DNA from: Silene latifolia
Lineage: Eukaryota; Streptophyta; Magnoliopsida; Caryophyllales; Caryophyllaceae
DNA: 64,000 nt
NCBI RefSeq assembly: GCF_048544455.1
Contig: NC_133536.1
Span: 194,745,325-194,809,324 of the forward strand
Reading direction: 5' to 3'
The position numbers were made by a program, and so were the translations under genes. Under the pieces are notes generated by a model that worked only from the letters and a program-made list of their open reading frames with translations, was not told the origin of the DNA and did no database searches. Position 1 is the first letter of the stretch. Every line of letters begins with the position of its first letter. Positions 45,695-56,177 of this stretch are shown one piece after another.

Positions 45695-45897
45695 CAGAGA
45701 CGTAGCTACCTTATGGCCAAACTAGGTCATGGCCCGGGTAGAATATATAAAATATTTCACAAATACATAGACAATATGCAATCATTGTATAGTGGTTAAA
45801 CTGTAACTATGCTATCTTCACCATCAGGGTTTGATTCCTTTTCCAAGCATGTTTTAAATTCGGCCCCACCTCGTATTCTATCCTAGCTACGTCCCTG
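45695..45897 (+). mobile_element. SINE-like or short TIR unit abutting the Cassandra LTR
   Basis: CAGAGACGTAGCTACC at the left and TAGCTACGTCCCTG at the right are inverted, suggesting a small TIR element. Yet 45787-45840 also reads TATAGTGGTTAA ... AGGGTTTGATTCC, resembling the A and B boxes of a tRNA-derived SINE. Flanking GTGTTTA/GTGCTTA differ by one base. The class is therefore unsettled. Confidence 0.45.
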
Positions 45898-46128
45898 TGC
45901 TTAAAAAGATTGAAAGTACTACTCATATCAACAAAGTGCACTTTCTTTTCTGATTATCCATGCAAAAGAACTCCACAGTTAAGCGTGCTTGGCTGAAAGT
46001 AGTCTTAGGATGGGTGACCTCCTTGGAAGGTTCTCGGGATGTGCATGTTGATCTATGGGTCATGTACACAGCCTGACGAGCTATCGTGAGTGACCATCCC
46101 GACCCAGGGTTTGGGCCGGGGTGTTACA
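45896..46128 (+). mobile_element. Cassandra TRIM LTR with 5S rRNA-derived sequence
   Basis: 45968-46047 matches the 3' two-thirds of plant 5S rRNA: AACTCCACAGTTAAGCGTGC, an intermediate-element region, and TTAGGATGGGTGACCTCC (box C). It is followed by Cassandra-type sequence ending GGGCCGGGGTGTTACA. Cassandra elements are the known TRIMs whose LTRs carry a 5S-like RNA polymerase III promoter. No second LTR or primer-binding site follows at 46129, so this looks like a solo LTR. The left edge (about 45896, TGTGCTTAAAAAG) is approximate. Confidence 0.82.
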
Positions 46129-46807
46129 GTAGCCCCCCTAGGGTCCGATTAAGTCTAATAATGAGTTATTTTGATAAGAGATGTTCTTTCATGTACATGA
46201 TTTACTCAATCATAGACACGATTGACCATTTTACCTCTCTCATTTCAACTTTTTTTTTATTCAATTTTTCTAAATTAAGGCAACCTTTTCATTTTTTTTC
46301 CACCCATTCACCGCGAGTCCACCACCACCCAACAAACACCACACCCCACACACCCCCACCGAGTGGGCACCGCCCCTTCCCACGCACCTCTGGCCGACAA
46401 GAATCATACCCCTCCCAGATCCACCACCTACGACGATCTACCCACCTGGATCACCCCTCCTACCGAACCAGGCTAACCGCCCTCCGCGAACCACCAACAT
46501 GCAACAACTCTCACTGACAACCACCCACTCACCCTCTCCAGCCAACGACCGTCAACCTGCCGCCACCTCGCAACCAAAAGCCTTCCCCACTACCACCATC
46601 ATCACCTTTTCCCCAAAAGAAACCCTAACTGAAAAATTAAACTCTAATTAAATCCAAAAAATTATGAAATTAACTTAATCCAAGAAAATTAATGTGATTG
46701 GTGATAAAAAAAATTAATTGGTTATTCAATTTGAGTATTAATAAACATAGTTAAAGAATTATGTTGATTTTGGAAATTTTATGAAAAAGTGTCCATGAAA
46801 AAGTAAA
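46129..46807. other. Intergenic, Pro/His-coding low-complexity stretch
   Basis: 46300-46620 is CCACCACC-rich. The frame 46086-46517 through it has only low-complexity residues after a Cassandra-derived start and is not taken as a gene. Confidence 0.5.
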
Positions 46808-46812
46808 TCTTG

Positions 46813-47031
46813 TGTTAGGGTGCAAAACCCATATCCCACATTGGTAGAATAAAGATGAAATCTCATCTTTATAAGTGTCTACAAAATATAATAGTACGAG
46901 ACCTTTTGGGAAAGAGCCCAAGAGTAAATCCGTGAAGGCTTGGCCCAAAGCGGGCAATATCGTACTATTATGGGTTGTGGACAGCGGTGCAGCAGAGGCC
47001 CAACACGAGGTATTCACGCTTCCGCACAACA
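46813..47031 (+). repeat. Left LTR of the TRIM element
   Basis: 219 bp, TGTTAGGGTGCAAAACCC to CTTCCGCACAACA. Contains ATCCCACATTGGT, typical of plant TRIM LTRs. Confidence 0.92.
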
Positions 47032-47033
47032 AG

Positions 47034-47051
47034 TGGTATTAGAGCCCAAGG
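47034..47051 (+). other. Primer-binding site of the TRIM element
   Basis: TGGTATTAGAGCCCAAGG, 2 bp after the LTR; it matches the initiator-tRNA-Met complement (TGGTATCAGAGC) with one change. Confidence 0.85.
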
Positions 47052-47557
47052 TTCGACTTGGGCTACACACGATGATTCATCAGCAGGCCCAAGACTTGAA
47101 GTTGTACAATGTAAGACATTGAACTCCAAGCTCGGGGTGAGTCCTTGAGCAAGCCCGGTCCAGGGCTAAATGGATGAAAGACGTCATAGATCTTGTGGGA
47201 CAGAGATTATTTGTGTACTAGAACTGTTGATTAGGTGGACCCTTATCAGGTTGGGTGCCACAGGTCTGGTGGGTCCTTTCCAGGTTAGATGCCAGAGACC
47301 GTTTGTGTTCAAGGACTTCTGAAGTGACGGAACCGGTCCAGGGTATATTGGATGCAGAGGATGTTCGATATGCATGTGTCGCAAATTCCCAAGAAGGGCA
47401 CAAAGACATGCTAGTTCAGGAGCATATGAGGGCACTCACTTGACCAAGCGGTGACATGTGGTACAAGACATGACTCGTGGTAGCATGGTGTGTCGGCTAA
47501 GTAGAGGTTATCAAGACTTGTGATATTTCGGGTGTCTAGAGTTGAGGCTGTAGAATG

Positions 47558-48897
47558 TGTGTGACACCCCCACATAACAAGGTGCCTTACCAGGACCACC
47601 TTAGCATGAAAGACCGTCACCATCTCGGAAGCCCGGGGATAGTATATCAAAGTTACCAATCCAAAACAATTATTAAAGTATAAATAATTAAAGTTTACAT
47701 GTTCTAAAATCCAAAACCAAAGTACTACTACTAATGTTCAACAACTAAGACAGAATGTTAAATCTCTTGACAGCGGAAGCTAGACTCGAGTGATGACTCC
47801 CCACGACGGCCCCATAGCTAGTGAACATCATCACCTGTCACAATGTGCTCACCATCCCCGAATAGATCACCACAGATTTTACAAAACAACAACGGGGTCA
47901 ATTACCGTATAATCAAAATAAGACAAGTAAAAAGACAAACTGCTGATCATCATCCACCTCCAACTCCCAATCATATCACGTAACTGACTACACACTAAAG
48001 TGTGTAACCCTGCCAGATTACCCATCGCAACAGGTAATCCTCACCGCCAGTGGGGGACCGCAACCTTACCCACCTAAGCCCCGCTCATCAACGAGCGATA
48101 ACCATGTTCATTAATGTGCACATCCCCTCCCGTGGCGGGTTCCACAGAGGGCGAAACTAGGGCGTGAAGCCACTCCCGCAAGTGACTCCACTCAGCCGAG
48201 GACGCACCTCGCGAACATCACCATCAACCATCACAACACCAACACCAACTCTAATATACCAACAACAATCAGCAGATAATCAATCGTACAACAATTACCA
48301 CACAATCTTATAACAATTAAACAGTAAACCGAGTAAGAAATCCTACCTTAGCACAACTGTAATGAGATACAAACAAATCAATCTAAAACGGCTCCTCTAC
48401 GAAGTCCTCACCTAACAACAATCACATAAACTCCAATTACCATATGCAAAACCCTTTTTCCCCAATTCACAAATCAAGGCAAACCCTATAAGATCAATCA
48501 ATGGAACTAATAAAATCAAGGACTTACTGACACCAACGATACAATGAATGATGAAGAAAACTTGCTAACAATCCACGCACTTGAGAGAGATTTGGAGAGG
48601 ATTAGAGTTACGTTGAAATGTTTAGGTTTTGTGGAAATGATTAGCAACTGTTAATCCACGATTATATAACTCTAATCCTTTCTAAATCAAACCGCGGAAA
48701 TAACACCCATCAGACCGGATACTCGGTCGATTATAGAGTATACTCGGCCAAGTATCCTCTACTCGGCCGAGTATTCCCATACTCGGCCGAGTATTTCTGG
48801 GCAGTGAACTGTCCAGAAACACACGACACCCTTACTCGGCCGAGTAAGCCATATTCGGTCGAGTAACAAACTTAGAAAACCGTAGTATTACAGTATG
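47558..48897 (-). mobile_element. Solo LTR (family A), inside the TRIM element
   Basis: Reads TGTGACACCCCCACATAAC ... CGTAGTATTACA on plus (47560-48892, 1333 bp), the reverse of the LTR at 3732-4587. Shared blocks include GGTGCCTTACCAGGACCACC and ACTCGGCCGAGTATT palindromes. The possible TSD is GAATG (47553-47557) versus GTATG (48893-48897), one mismatch, if a TG was added at the left. It is longer than the other copy because it retains a GC-rich block around 47990-48160. Confidence 0.82.
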
Positions 48898-49569
48898 GGA
48901 GTCCTCCATACACTACAAAAAGAAATAAAACACGCGACCGATTTTGGCGACTGAAATCAGTCGCTAAAATCAATTTGGCGACTGATTTCAGTCGCCAAAC
49001 GCCAGTCGCAGACTTTAGTCGCCTTTTCTAATTTTGGCGACTAATATCGGTCGCCAAATTTGGCGACTGACAAATCAGTCGCCAAATGACAAAATTAGCG
49101 ACTGAAATGGTAGTCGCCAAATTGGCGACTGATTTGAGGTAGTCGCCAAATTGGCGACTGAATTGCAGTCGCCAAATTCCCCTTTAGTCGCCAATTTTGG
49201 GTGACTAGGCCAATATCAGTGAGTCAAAATTGGCGACTGAATTTCAGTCGCCATTTTGGCGACTACCCTAAATCAGTCGCCAATTTGGCGACTGAATTTC
49301 AGTCGCCAAATCCCTTTTTCAGTCGCCAAACCCACTGTATGTTTTGGTGGTTTTTTTCGTTTTCATTGATAGCCAAATATTTACAACCTGCATACAAACC
49401 GATGTTCCACAACGCCATACATCCCGAATTTCAACACACACAACACCATACATTTCAACCCAACACCACCCATTTTCTCATTTCATATATTGAAAATGAA
49501 AGTTTTACAAGCTAAGCTATTCTAAAGTTCAAGTCTAAAGTTCAAGTTTTACAAGCTTACATGCTAAAA

Positions 49570-50247
49570 TCATCTTACTTGGATGCCAACACCGGCTCCA
49601 CTCCCCCCTTGTGGACCATACGGATCAAAAGGATCGTAGTCGGTTCTAGGTCCGGGGTTACAACCTTGCCACCAATTCTCAAACATTGCCATTCTTTCCT
49701 TCATTTGGCGGAATTTTTCATCACGTTTGGCTTCACGTTCATCACGCTCTCTTACTTGAGCTTGAAGTTGACTAATAATTCCCGGTTGATACGTGGTGCT
49801 GGGAATTGTTGAAGTCGATCTCCTACGCGTTTTCTCATAGAAAGCCGGTGTTGAACTTCCGGTACCATACACGTGCCCTTTCTTGAAGCCTTTCACCAAC
49901 TCATACCATATGTCATTATCCGGTTTTTCTGGATTGGCGGCTTTTTCTTGTTTAAATGCATCCTACAATATTAAACAAATGGTTGTAAGTTAATATGGTA
50001 ACCACCTTATATACGACATTTTAAAAGAGAATAAATTAACAAAAATTAAGTGTTAGGAAAAACTTACATATAATTGCTTGTCTTTTGGCTTAGTCCAACT
50101 TCTAACCCCTTTGTGGTCAACCCTGGAATGCGTGTCCAGAAACAGTTCCGGTACCGCCGCAATCGGCTTTGACCCCTAAACAGTTCCTGAACCTGAACCT
50201 GAACCTGAGAAGCCTCCACGCTTCCTACCTCGACGTGCCCTAGCCAT
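49570..50247 (-). pseudogene. CACTA-associated Transposase_24-like gene, truncated and with a stop
   Basis: Two exons on the minus strand: 50247-50068 and 49962-49570, joined by a GT-AG intron in phase 0. The N-terminus MARARRGRKRGG is followed by a Ser/Gly repeat and an in-frame TAG at codon 24. After the stop the frame continues with PELFLDTHSR and PKDKQLYDAFKQ, then VKGFKKGHVYGTGSS, and a coiled coil (QLQAQVRERDEREAKRDEKF). These match the C-terminal half of plant Transposase_24 proteins (PF03004), which accompany CACTA elements. The usual domain core is missing between the N-terminus and PELF. The ten-base word GGAACTGTTT occurs at both sides of the join, which suggests a deletion or duplication there. 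It is not expected to be functional. Confidence 0.78.
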
Positions 50248-50352
50248 CTGCAGTAATACAAATAAAAATTAACACAAATAATGATAAATGAAAATTATAC
50301 GGACTTCTAAATTTTAATTATTTACTCTTGAGGAATACAAAATTATACCAAT

Positions 50353-50577
50353 TTAATCATACTCATCATCGTCGTCGTCCTCCTCCTCATCCTCATCCTC
50401 ATCATCGTCATCATCATAATCATCATAATCATCTTCATCTCCAAACCCCTCGTCCTTCCTCCTCCTTTTCTCCTCCTCCCTTCTCCTCCTCACCTCCTCT
50501 TCCCCCCTCATCTCCTCCTCTTCTTCCCTTCTCTTCTCCTTCTCCGCCTCATCCTCCCCCGACAGTCTCTCTTCCAC
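50353..50577 (-). repeat. Acidic low-complexity tract upstream of the CACTA gene
   Basis: Pyrimidine-rich on plus (CTCCTCCTC/ATCATCGTC); on minus it would encode runs of Glu, Arg and Asp. It may be a 5' exon or leader of the CACTA transcript but cannot be distinguished from simple sequence. Confidence 0.45.
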
Positions 50578-51107
50578 ATCATAATATTCTTCACATATAC
50601 ATGTATTCGGAGAACATTAAAGGGATCGCCACCAAACTCATTCCTCATTAATTAATCACAAGTACGTGTTTACTACCTAAATGACTTAAAACGTACAAAG
50701 ACAGTCCCAAAATGGGGACTATTCAAGAATTACTCCTAATAAGTAATTCTTGAACGGGTACTAAGTCAACATCAAATCAAACAACAACACAATCAAGTAC
50801 TAAATTAATTAAGTCAATCAATAGCACAATTCAACCACATAATAAAGGTTTCTATCCTAAAGTCCGTAGCATAATTTGAACTAAAATTAGTAAATTTAAA
50901 AGGTAACTGGTAAGAGGAGATTACCTAATCAAGTAAAAGCAAAAATGAAAAGAAAACAAGAAGCAACAGCTACCGCGTACGGTGGTGTCTAGCAGCGCGG
51001 TGACAACCCTGAAAAGAGAAAAGAAAAACAAAAAAAACAAGGTTATTCAACCTCAATTCATCAATAACATGAATTATCAAACTAAATTTATCAAAATCAA
51101 GTCCTAA

Positions 51108-51256
51108 AGAAGGTTCCACTTAGCTAATAGCTAATTTCTCTTAATCCAAAAGACGGTTCCACTTAGCTAATTCCATTAATGCAAAAGACGGTTTCACTTA
51201 ACTTAATATTAATAATAATACGACGGTTTCACTTAACTTAGTAACAATAATAATAA
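51108..51256. repeat. Tandem GACGGTTTCACTTAACTTA units in the CACTA
   Basis: About four imperfect copies of a 35-50-bp unit (GACGGTTCCACTTAGCTAAT and variants) end at 51256. Two more copies occur just beyond 54290, so the MULE at 51257-54270 interrupted the array. Confidence 0.75.
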
Positions 51257-51710
51257 GGGTTATTTAATGAGAATACTCTGAATTATTACACCCCATCTCA
51301 AAATACTACGTACTTTAAATTAACTACGGATACTATCAACTAATGCACCCCTCCCATCTAGCAGAATTACCCTCTTTTTTACCTAGTGTAGTAGGTAATA
51401 TGTTTAGCAGGGCCCACCGTTTTATTTTTAAGAACTTTATCTTCCTCATCTTACATTTCCAAATGATACCTGCATTTTTTTTATTTTTACTTTTGGATTT
51501 ATAAATTGTATATCTCCACTCTCTCCTTTTTTTTAATCTCTCCTTGAAATTTATTTGGTTATGTTTCTCAGAATTGCTTGGCCATATCATCAACTGACTT
51601 TTGTACTGAGTTGTTACTTGTTACTCATCATTGGACTTGATTTTTTTCATCAAATTAAATATCTCAATTATTTTGATATTCATTTTGTTCATTCAACAGC
51701 AGCAGTTTGT

Positions 51711-53685
51711 GGCTCTGTTTGGTAAATGGCATATTGGCCAAATTTCAGCATATTGGAGAGATTTAGCATGTTTGACTTACGAATATGCTATTTAGAGCGT
51801 TTGGTTAATGGCATATTGAAATAGCATATTGGGGTCCAATATGCTATTTTGCAATATGTTGGGTTCCTTATGTTGATGATAACATGCCCACTTGATTTGT
51901 GTATTCTTAGTTTACCTTTTCAGGATTAATGATGTAATCAAGCTTGGATTAAGAAGTGTTGAAGTTGTTAATCATCCATTGTATTTAGTCAAGTGTCATC
52001 TAATGTACAAGCAAGAAAGTAGAGTATATTAGAGTAATAGAAACAGTCCAGACGACTGTTGCTTTCACACGCAAACAGCTGTTTGGATTATGCCACAACT
52101 CGAGAAACTTGAAGTCTCTTTTTATCTTTCAAATGCTTTCACGTGACTCCTATTTTTCAAAGATAGAAAATCAGATTTTTATTAAGGAGATAGTATCCAA
52201 TAAAGAGTGGTTTGAATTATTCAAAATGTTTCCTCTTTGTGCAAATTCAATCCCTTGGATTTTAAGAAAACAAAAGTTCCTTTTTGCCATATTTGTGTTA
52301 ACTTGTCATCATGTGACTTGTCTCACATCCTTTGTTTTCTGATTTTGCATGAGCATTTAAGGTTATCTTTCAAACCTTCTTTCTCTATTCTTACCTTTGC
52401 AAAAGACTCCTCTTTGGTGCAAGTTTTTGGGTGGTTACTATTGCTCCTCACATGCAAGGTCTTTGACCCTTCAAAACCCTAGCAACCCCCTTCACTCACC
52501 TCCTCTATAAATACCGAGTCCCTCATTCATTAACTCCCAAGACTTTCTGAATTAATTCTTTCATGTTTTGCAAAGTGTTTTTAAAGATTAAAAATCGTGT
52601 CTTTTGCAAAATCCTTTTAAAAGTCTTCAAGTGTCTTTCAGTTTCTACAGTCGTGGCTACTGTTGCTTTTCTATACTAAACTCTCTTGCTTAAAAGTGTT
52701 GATCTTGTAAAAGTTGTCCACCTCTATTCTTTGTTAAGAATGTGTTAGTGGAAACTTGATCCTTTACATTTTAAGTGTGTTAGTAGAGTTTAGGACGGAG
52801 TAGTCTTTAACTCTTGACAACCGGAGTAGGTTGTGAGTTGGCAATCGGAGTAGATTGCGAGTTAGCTTGTCATAGAACGGAGTAGTTCTTGTACTAGCTT
52901 TGCAACCGGAGTAGGTTGGCGTCTTTTATTACAAGGGTCTTTTAGTTGTCGGAGTAGATCACTAAAGGAAAGTAATAAAAAGGTAGATTGGACGTAGGCA
53001 CTTGAGTTTCTTGCCGAACCAATTCAAAAATCTCGTGTTCAAGTGTTTACTTTATTTCCGCTGTTTTTATACCTTGTTTGTTTGTTTTGTTTCGCTTAAA
53101 CTTAGAAGTAACAGTTCATCATACTGTCGTATTTGGTCTGCAGTAATACTCCACAAACTGAGACAAATAGATACAGTCAGAACGATTGTTGCTTTCATAC
53201 TTCAGCAAACATTCATTGTGATACTTGTTCAATCCTTCAATATTATTCAAAGTATCCTCTAATCTCTTTTGTTCACTTAACTTACTTTAATCCAATAAAG
53301 TTGAAGTTAAAATTTTTAAAAAGAGTACCTAATTCACCCCCTCCCCCTCTTAGGTACTTGAATCCATAAACTCTACACAATATGCTGCTCCTACTAGCAT
53401 ATTAGGTTAGCGGATTGGAATGAGAAAATATTGTCATATTTACCCCCTTAAAAAATATTACCTTTCCTTTTATATATTTAATAAATAATTTATTCATATC
53501 CTTATTTGTCATTTTACAAAGAATCTAAACAATCTGCTAATCTAAAACTGTCAATTACCAAACACCTCTAAAACAATTCTGCTAAATAAATCTGCTAGTC
53601 AAATCTGCTAAATCATTATGCTAGTCAAATCTGCTTTCTAAATCTGCTTCTGCTAATATTAATCCGCTGTTTACCAAACAGGGCC
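51711..53685. mobile_element. TIR element GGCYCTGTTTGGTAAA, interrupted
   Basis: GGCTCTGTTTGGTAAATGGC at 51711 and TTTACCAAACAGGGCC ending 53685 are inverted. TGT flanks both sides (51708-51710 and 53686-53688), too short to be decisive. Inner parts share GCATATTGG/ATATGCT and AATCTGCTA words. Without the solo LTR it is about 450 bp. Tourist or hAT type is unresolved. Confidence 0.65.
51852..53382 (+). mobile_element. Solo LTR (family B) with CAATA TSD
   Basis: LTR 51857-53377 (1521 bp) starts TGTTGGGTTCCTTATGTTG and ends GAATCCATAAACTCTACA, with CAATA at 51852-51856 and 53378-53382. It contains CTCTATAAATACCGAGTCCC at about 52502, a good TATA box, and several ACCGGAGTAGGTTG-type repeats (52815-52930). 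It is the innermost insertion of the nest. Confidence 0.88.
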
Positions 53686-54317
53686 TGTATGTGGGTTAGA
53701 CATTGGGGTAGGTAAGCACCTTGTACAGACACATAATCAGAAAATGGGTTAGAGTTAGATTTGTTAAAATACAATCTCTAAAATCACCGCCCAAATCTGA
53801 ACTCTCTCAATAAATAACCCATCAACGAAGCATATTTGAAGACGAGGATGTGGAAGAACACTGCAATTTAAAAACAATAACTTGGGAAAAATGCAATTTA
53901 AAAAATTAAATACAATAACAGTATTAATTAATTAAGGGCGAAACTGATTTACCCTTTTTATTGTGGAATTAATTGAGGGTGAAAATGATGAATGCTAATG
54001 AAGGGTCAACAATGGCGATGAAGATCAAGAGGTACAAGGAGGGAAGAAGAAAAGGTAGAAAAGGTAATAATTAAAGGTCAAAGAGGAGTAAAGATAAAAA
54101 AAAATGAAAAACCAAGTTTTAAAAAAGGATACCGGTGGTACAAGTAGCCTTTCCACCTGTTCCATTATGGGGGAATGTGTGCATTAGTTGATAGTATTCG
54201 TAGTTAATTTAAAGTATAGAGTATTTTGAGAAGAGGTGCAATAGTTTAGAGTATTTACATTAAATAACCCTAATAATAATAATATTAATTAAGACGATTT
54301 CACTTAGCTTAATACTA

Positions 54318-54660
54318 ATGATAATGAGACGGTTTTACTTAGCTACCAACACCAAACACCACCCCACGACCCACCCCACCCACGCCCACCACGACCCACC
54401 CACGACCGAACCGCCACCCACCGACCAACCCCCACCCATAACCCTAAACCAAGACAAAAACCCCCTTAATCATTCCCTTTTAATTCAAACACAAATTAAA
54501 CTAAATCTAACTACAAATTAAACTAAATCTAACTACAAATTAATCTAACATACTAACTACAAATAAATCTAACCAACTAACCACAAATTAATCAAACTAA
54601 CTACAAATTAATCTAACAAATTAAATTAATTAAACTGAAATTAAACAAAAAAAACTAACC
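54318..54660. repeat. Low-complexity CCCACC and AAACTAAATCTAACTA tracts
   Basis: 54350-54430 is CCACCC-rich; 54480-54640 has tandem ACTAAATCTAACTACAAATT units. Both lie in the CACTA interior. Confidence 0.6.
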
Positions 54661-55059
54661 TAATTAAAGAGGGTGGATGTGGCGGTGGAAATGGCGGTGG
54701 AAGGGTGGTTGTGTGGTGTTGTTCGTCGGTTGTGTCGTCGCCGCTGTTTCGTCGCTCTTCCTTTTTTTCGTAAAGAGTAAAGTAGGAGAGAGGAGCGCTG
54801 GTTTCTATTAAAAATTTTGGCGACTGAAATTCATTTCAGTCGCCAAATTGGCGACTACCCCTAAATCCGTCACCAAATTTAAAATATCGGTCGCCACTTT
54901 TGATTCCCTTTTTAAAAAAGCCAGTCGCCAGATTGGCAACTGATTTCAGTCGCCAATTTGGCGACTACTGCTATCAGTCGCCAAATTTCGGTCGCCTGTT
55001 TTAGTTTTTCTTGTAGTGATAGAGGTCAAGGTCTGAGTTAAGATGATGGTCCTTGGTTT

Positions 55060-55070
55060 GAGGGGAAGAA
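55060..55070 (+). other. Polypurine tract of the TRIM element
   Basis: GAGGGGAAGAA directly precedes the right LTR, as needed for plus-strand DNA priming. Confidence 0.85.
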
Positions 55071-55289
55071 TGTTATGGTGCAAAACCCATGTCCCACATT
55101 GGTAGAATAAAGATGAAAGCTAATCTTTATAAGTGTCTACAAAATATAATAGTACGAGGCCTTTTGGGAAGGAGCCCAAGAGTAAATCCGTGAGGGCTTG
55201 GCCCAAAGCGGACAATATCGTACTATTATGGGTTGTGGACACCGGTGCAGCAGAGGCCCAACACGAGGTATTCACGCTTCCGCACAACA
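55071..55289 (+). repeat. Right LTR of the TRIM element
   Basis: 219 bp, TGTTATGGTGCAAAACCC to CTTCCGCACAACA; same length as the left LTR. Confidence 0.92.
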
Positions 55290-55294
55290 TCTTG

Positions 55295-55675
55295 TATATG
55301 AATGAACAACTACGTTTGATAATTAGTCCTTTTAAGCAAGTTGTAGTATTGTGTGAGATTGTTTTTGGGAGAATAATTGAATTTGACCCTTGTTTGACCT
55401 TACCTCTTGTAATTGGCTATCAATGGGCTGGGAGTTGGGCTAGTTAGATGGGTTATGGGTAGGCTTGGGAATCTCCTCTAGGTGGGCCACTTATATGGGA
55501 GTGAGACCTATTTAAAGAGACTCTACCAATTGGCTAGGGAATTTTATCCATGGGAGTGGGAAAGACCTTGGTTGGGACCAAAATGTTGAACAAAATGCCT
55601 TGGATTCGGTTTGGGTTATCCATGGAAGTGAAACCCCTATTGACCCAAGAGGCCACTTATATTCAGGAGGGTTAG
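55295..55675. other. Intergenic, nothing firm
   Basis: May include further 5' parts of the LINE fragment that follows, but no motif is recognisable. Confidence 0.4.
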
Positions 55676-55893
55676 GTGGTTAGACTAGCTAGCATTGTCT
55701 CACTTGACCCCATAAGTCCACTACTTGATTGTAGACTAATTCTGGACGAGATCTCGCAGATTGTCTCCCTTTTTCATTATGTAAGCATCAGCTATATACC
55801 TAGGGGTCTCAATAAGAGGGCCCATAACCTTGCTAAAAGGGCTATGGTCAGGTTATGTTGTAAAATTCTCTTGCCAAAAAAAAAAAAGATTAT
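55676..55893 (+). pseudogene. LINE RNase H-like 3' end with A-rich tail
   Basis: The frame reads DCRLILDEISQIVSLFHYVS, then YIPRGLNKRAHNLAKRA: the RVT_3 C-terminal motif (R..N..AH.LA). It is followed within about 30 codons by a poly-A run (55876-55888). The N-terminal part with the first catalytic Asp is missing. It is a 5'-truncated LINE copy. Confidence 0.7.
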
Positions 55894-55913
55894 AGACTAA
55901 TTATTGTTATGCA

Positions 55914-56100
55914 ATAGGTCTTGGTATAGACGGGTGGGGCGAACAGACGGGTAAAGACCTCTAATAAAATGGGTAGAGAAGACAAGGTAGGGCACCCCAT
56001 GTGCTTCCCACTTTATGGCGAAATGAGTATTTTGTGAGGGAAAATGGTATTCGTCTATACGTATAGACGGATAGTGTCTGTCTATAATGAGAATTTGTGA
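55914..56100. mobile_element. MITE of the 'AGACGG' family
   Basis: AGGTCTTGGTATAGACGGG and GTCTATAATGAGAATTTGTG are inverted. The interior has GACAAGGTAGGGCACCCC...CATGTGCT, as at 6474 and 59464. Confidence 0.7.
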
Positions 56101-56177
56101 TTGTTATGACCCATAAAAAATTCTTCCACTTGCTGTACAACAAGCATCCTCATTACTAAGATTCAACACTTTACATG

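Larger units (their letters stand above)
51248..54279. mobile_element. Mutator-like element with about 95-bp TIRs and 9-bp TSD
   Basis: Element 51257-54270 starts GGGTTATTTAATGAGAATAC and ends with the inverse of GGGTTATTTAATGTAAATAC. The inverted arms run about 95 bp to CTATCAACTAATGCA. TAATAATAA lies at 51248-51256 and 54271-54279; the context is (TAA)n, so the TSD call relies on the arms too. There is no transposase frame. It contains the next two features. Confidence 0.85.
48911..55018 (-). mobile_element. Complete CACTA (En/Spm) transposon with ATA TSD
   Basis: Begins CACTACAAAAAGAAATAAAA and ends TTTTAGTTTTTCTTGTAGTG, flanked by ATA at 48908-48910 and 55019-55021, the 3-bp duplication of CACTA elements. 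Both subterminal regions (48930-49330 and 54815-54995) are packed with TTTGGCGACTGAAATCAGTC-type inverted words, which in this superfamily are transposase binding sites. Coding remnants on the minus strand are listed separately. The unit is 6.1 kb, of which about 3 kb is a later MULE insertion. It lacks a recognisable TNP2-like transposase, so it is non-autonomous. Confidence 0.93.
46808..55294 (+). mobile_element. TRIM-type LTR retrotransposon hosting nested insertions, TCTTG TSD
   Basis: Paired 219-bp LTRs at 46813-47031 and 55071-55289 (TGTTA(G/T)GGTGCAAAACCC ... CTTCCGCACAACA) lie in the same orientation and are flanked by TCTTG at 46808-46812 and 55290-55294. I count nine differences between the LTRs (about 4%). 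A primer-binding site follows the left LTR and a polypurine tract precedes the right. Without the inserted solo LTR (47560-48892) and CACTA (48911-55018), the internal region is only about 600 bp and non-coding, so this is a terminal-repeat retrotransposon in miniature that depended on proteins made elsewhere. Confidence 0.92.

Noticed and set aside
45968-46047. A functional 5S rRNA gene.
   Set aside because: Only the 3' two-thirds matches, with several substitutions, and the flanks are Cassandra LTR sequence.
46086-46517. A 143-codon frame as a gene.
   Set aside because: It starts in the Cassandra LTR and continues in CCACC-rich low-complexity sequence without a domain.
50328-50651. A Pro/Ser/His-rich protein on plus or a Glu/Asp-rich protein on minus.
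   Set aside because: Both are translations of a CTCCTC/ATCATC low-complexity tract in the CACTA interior.
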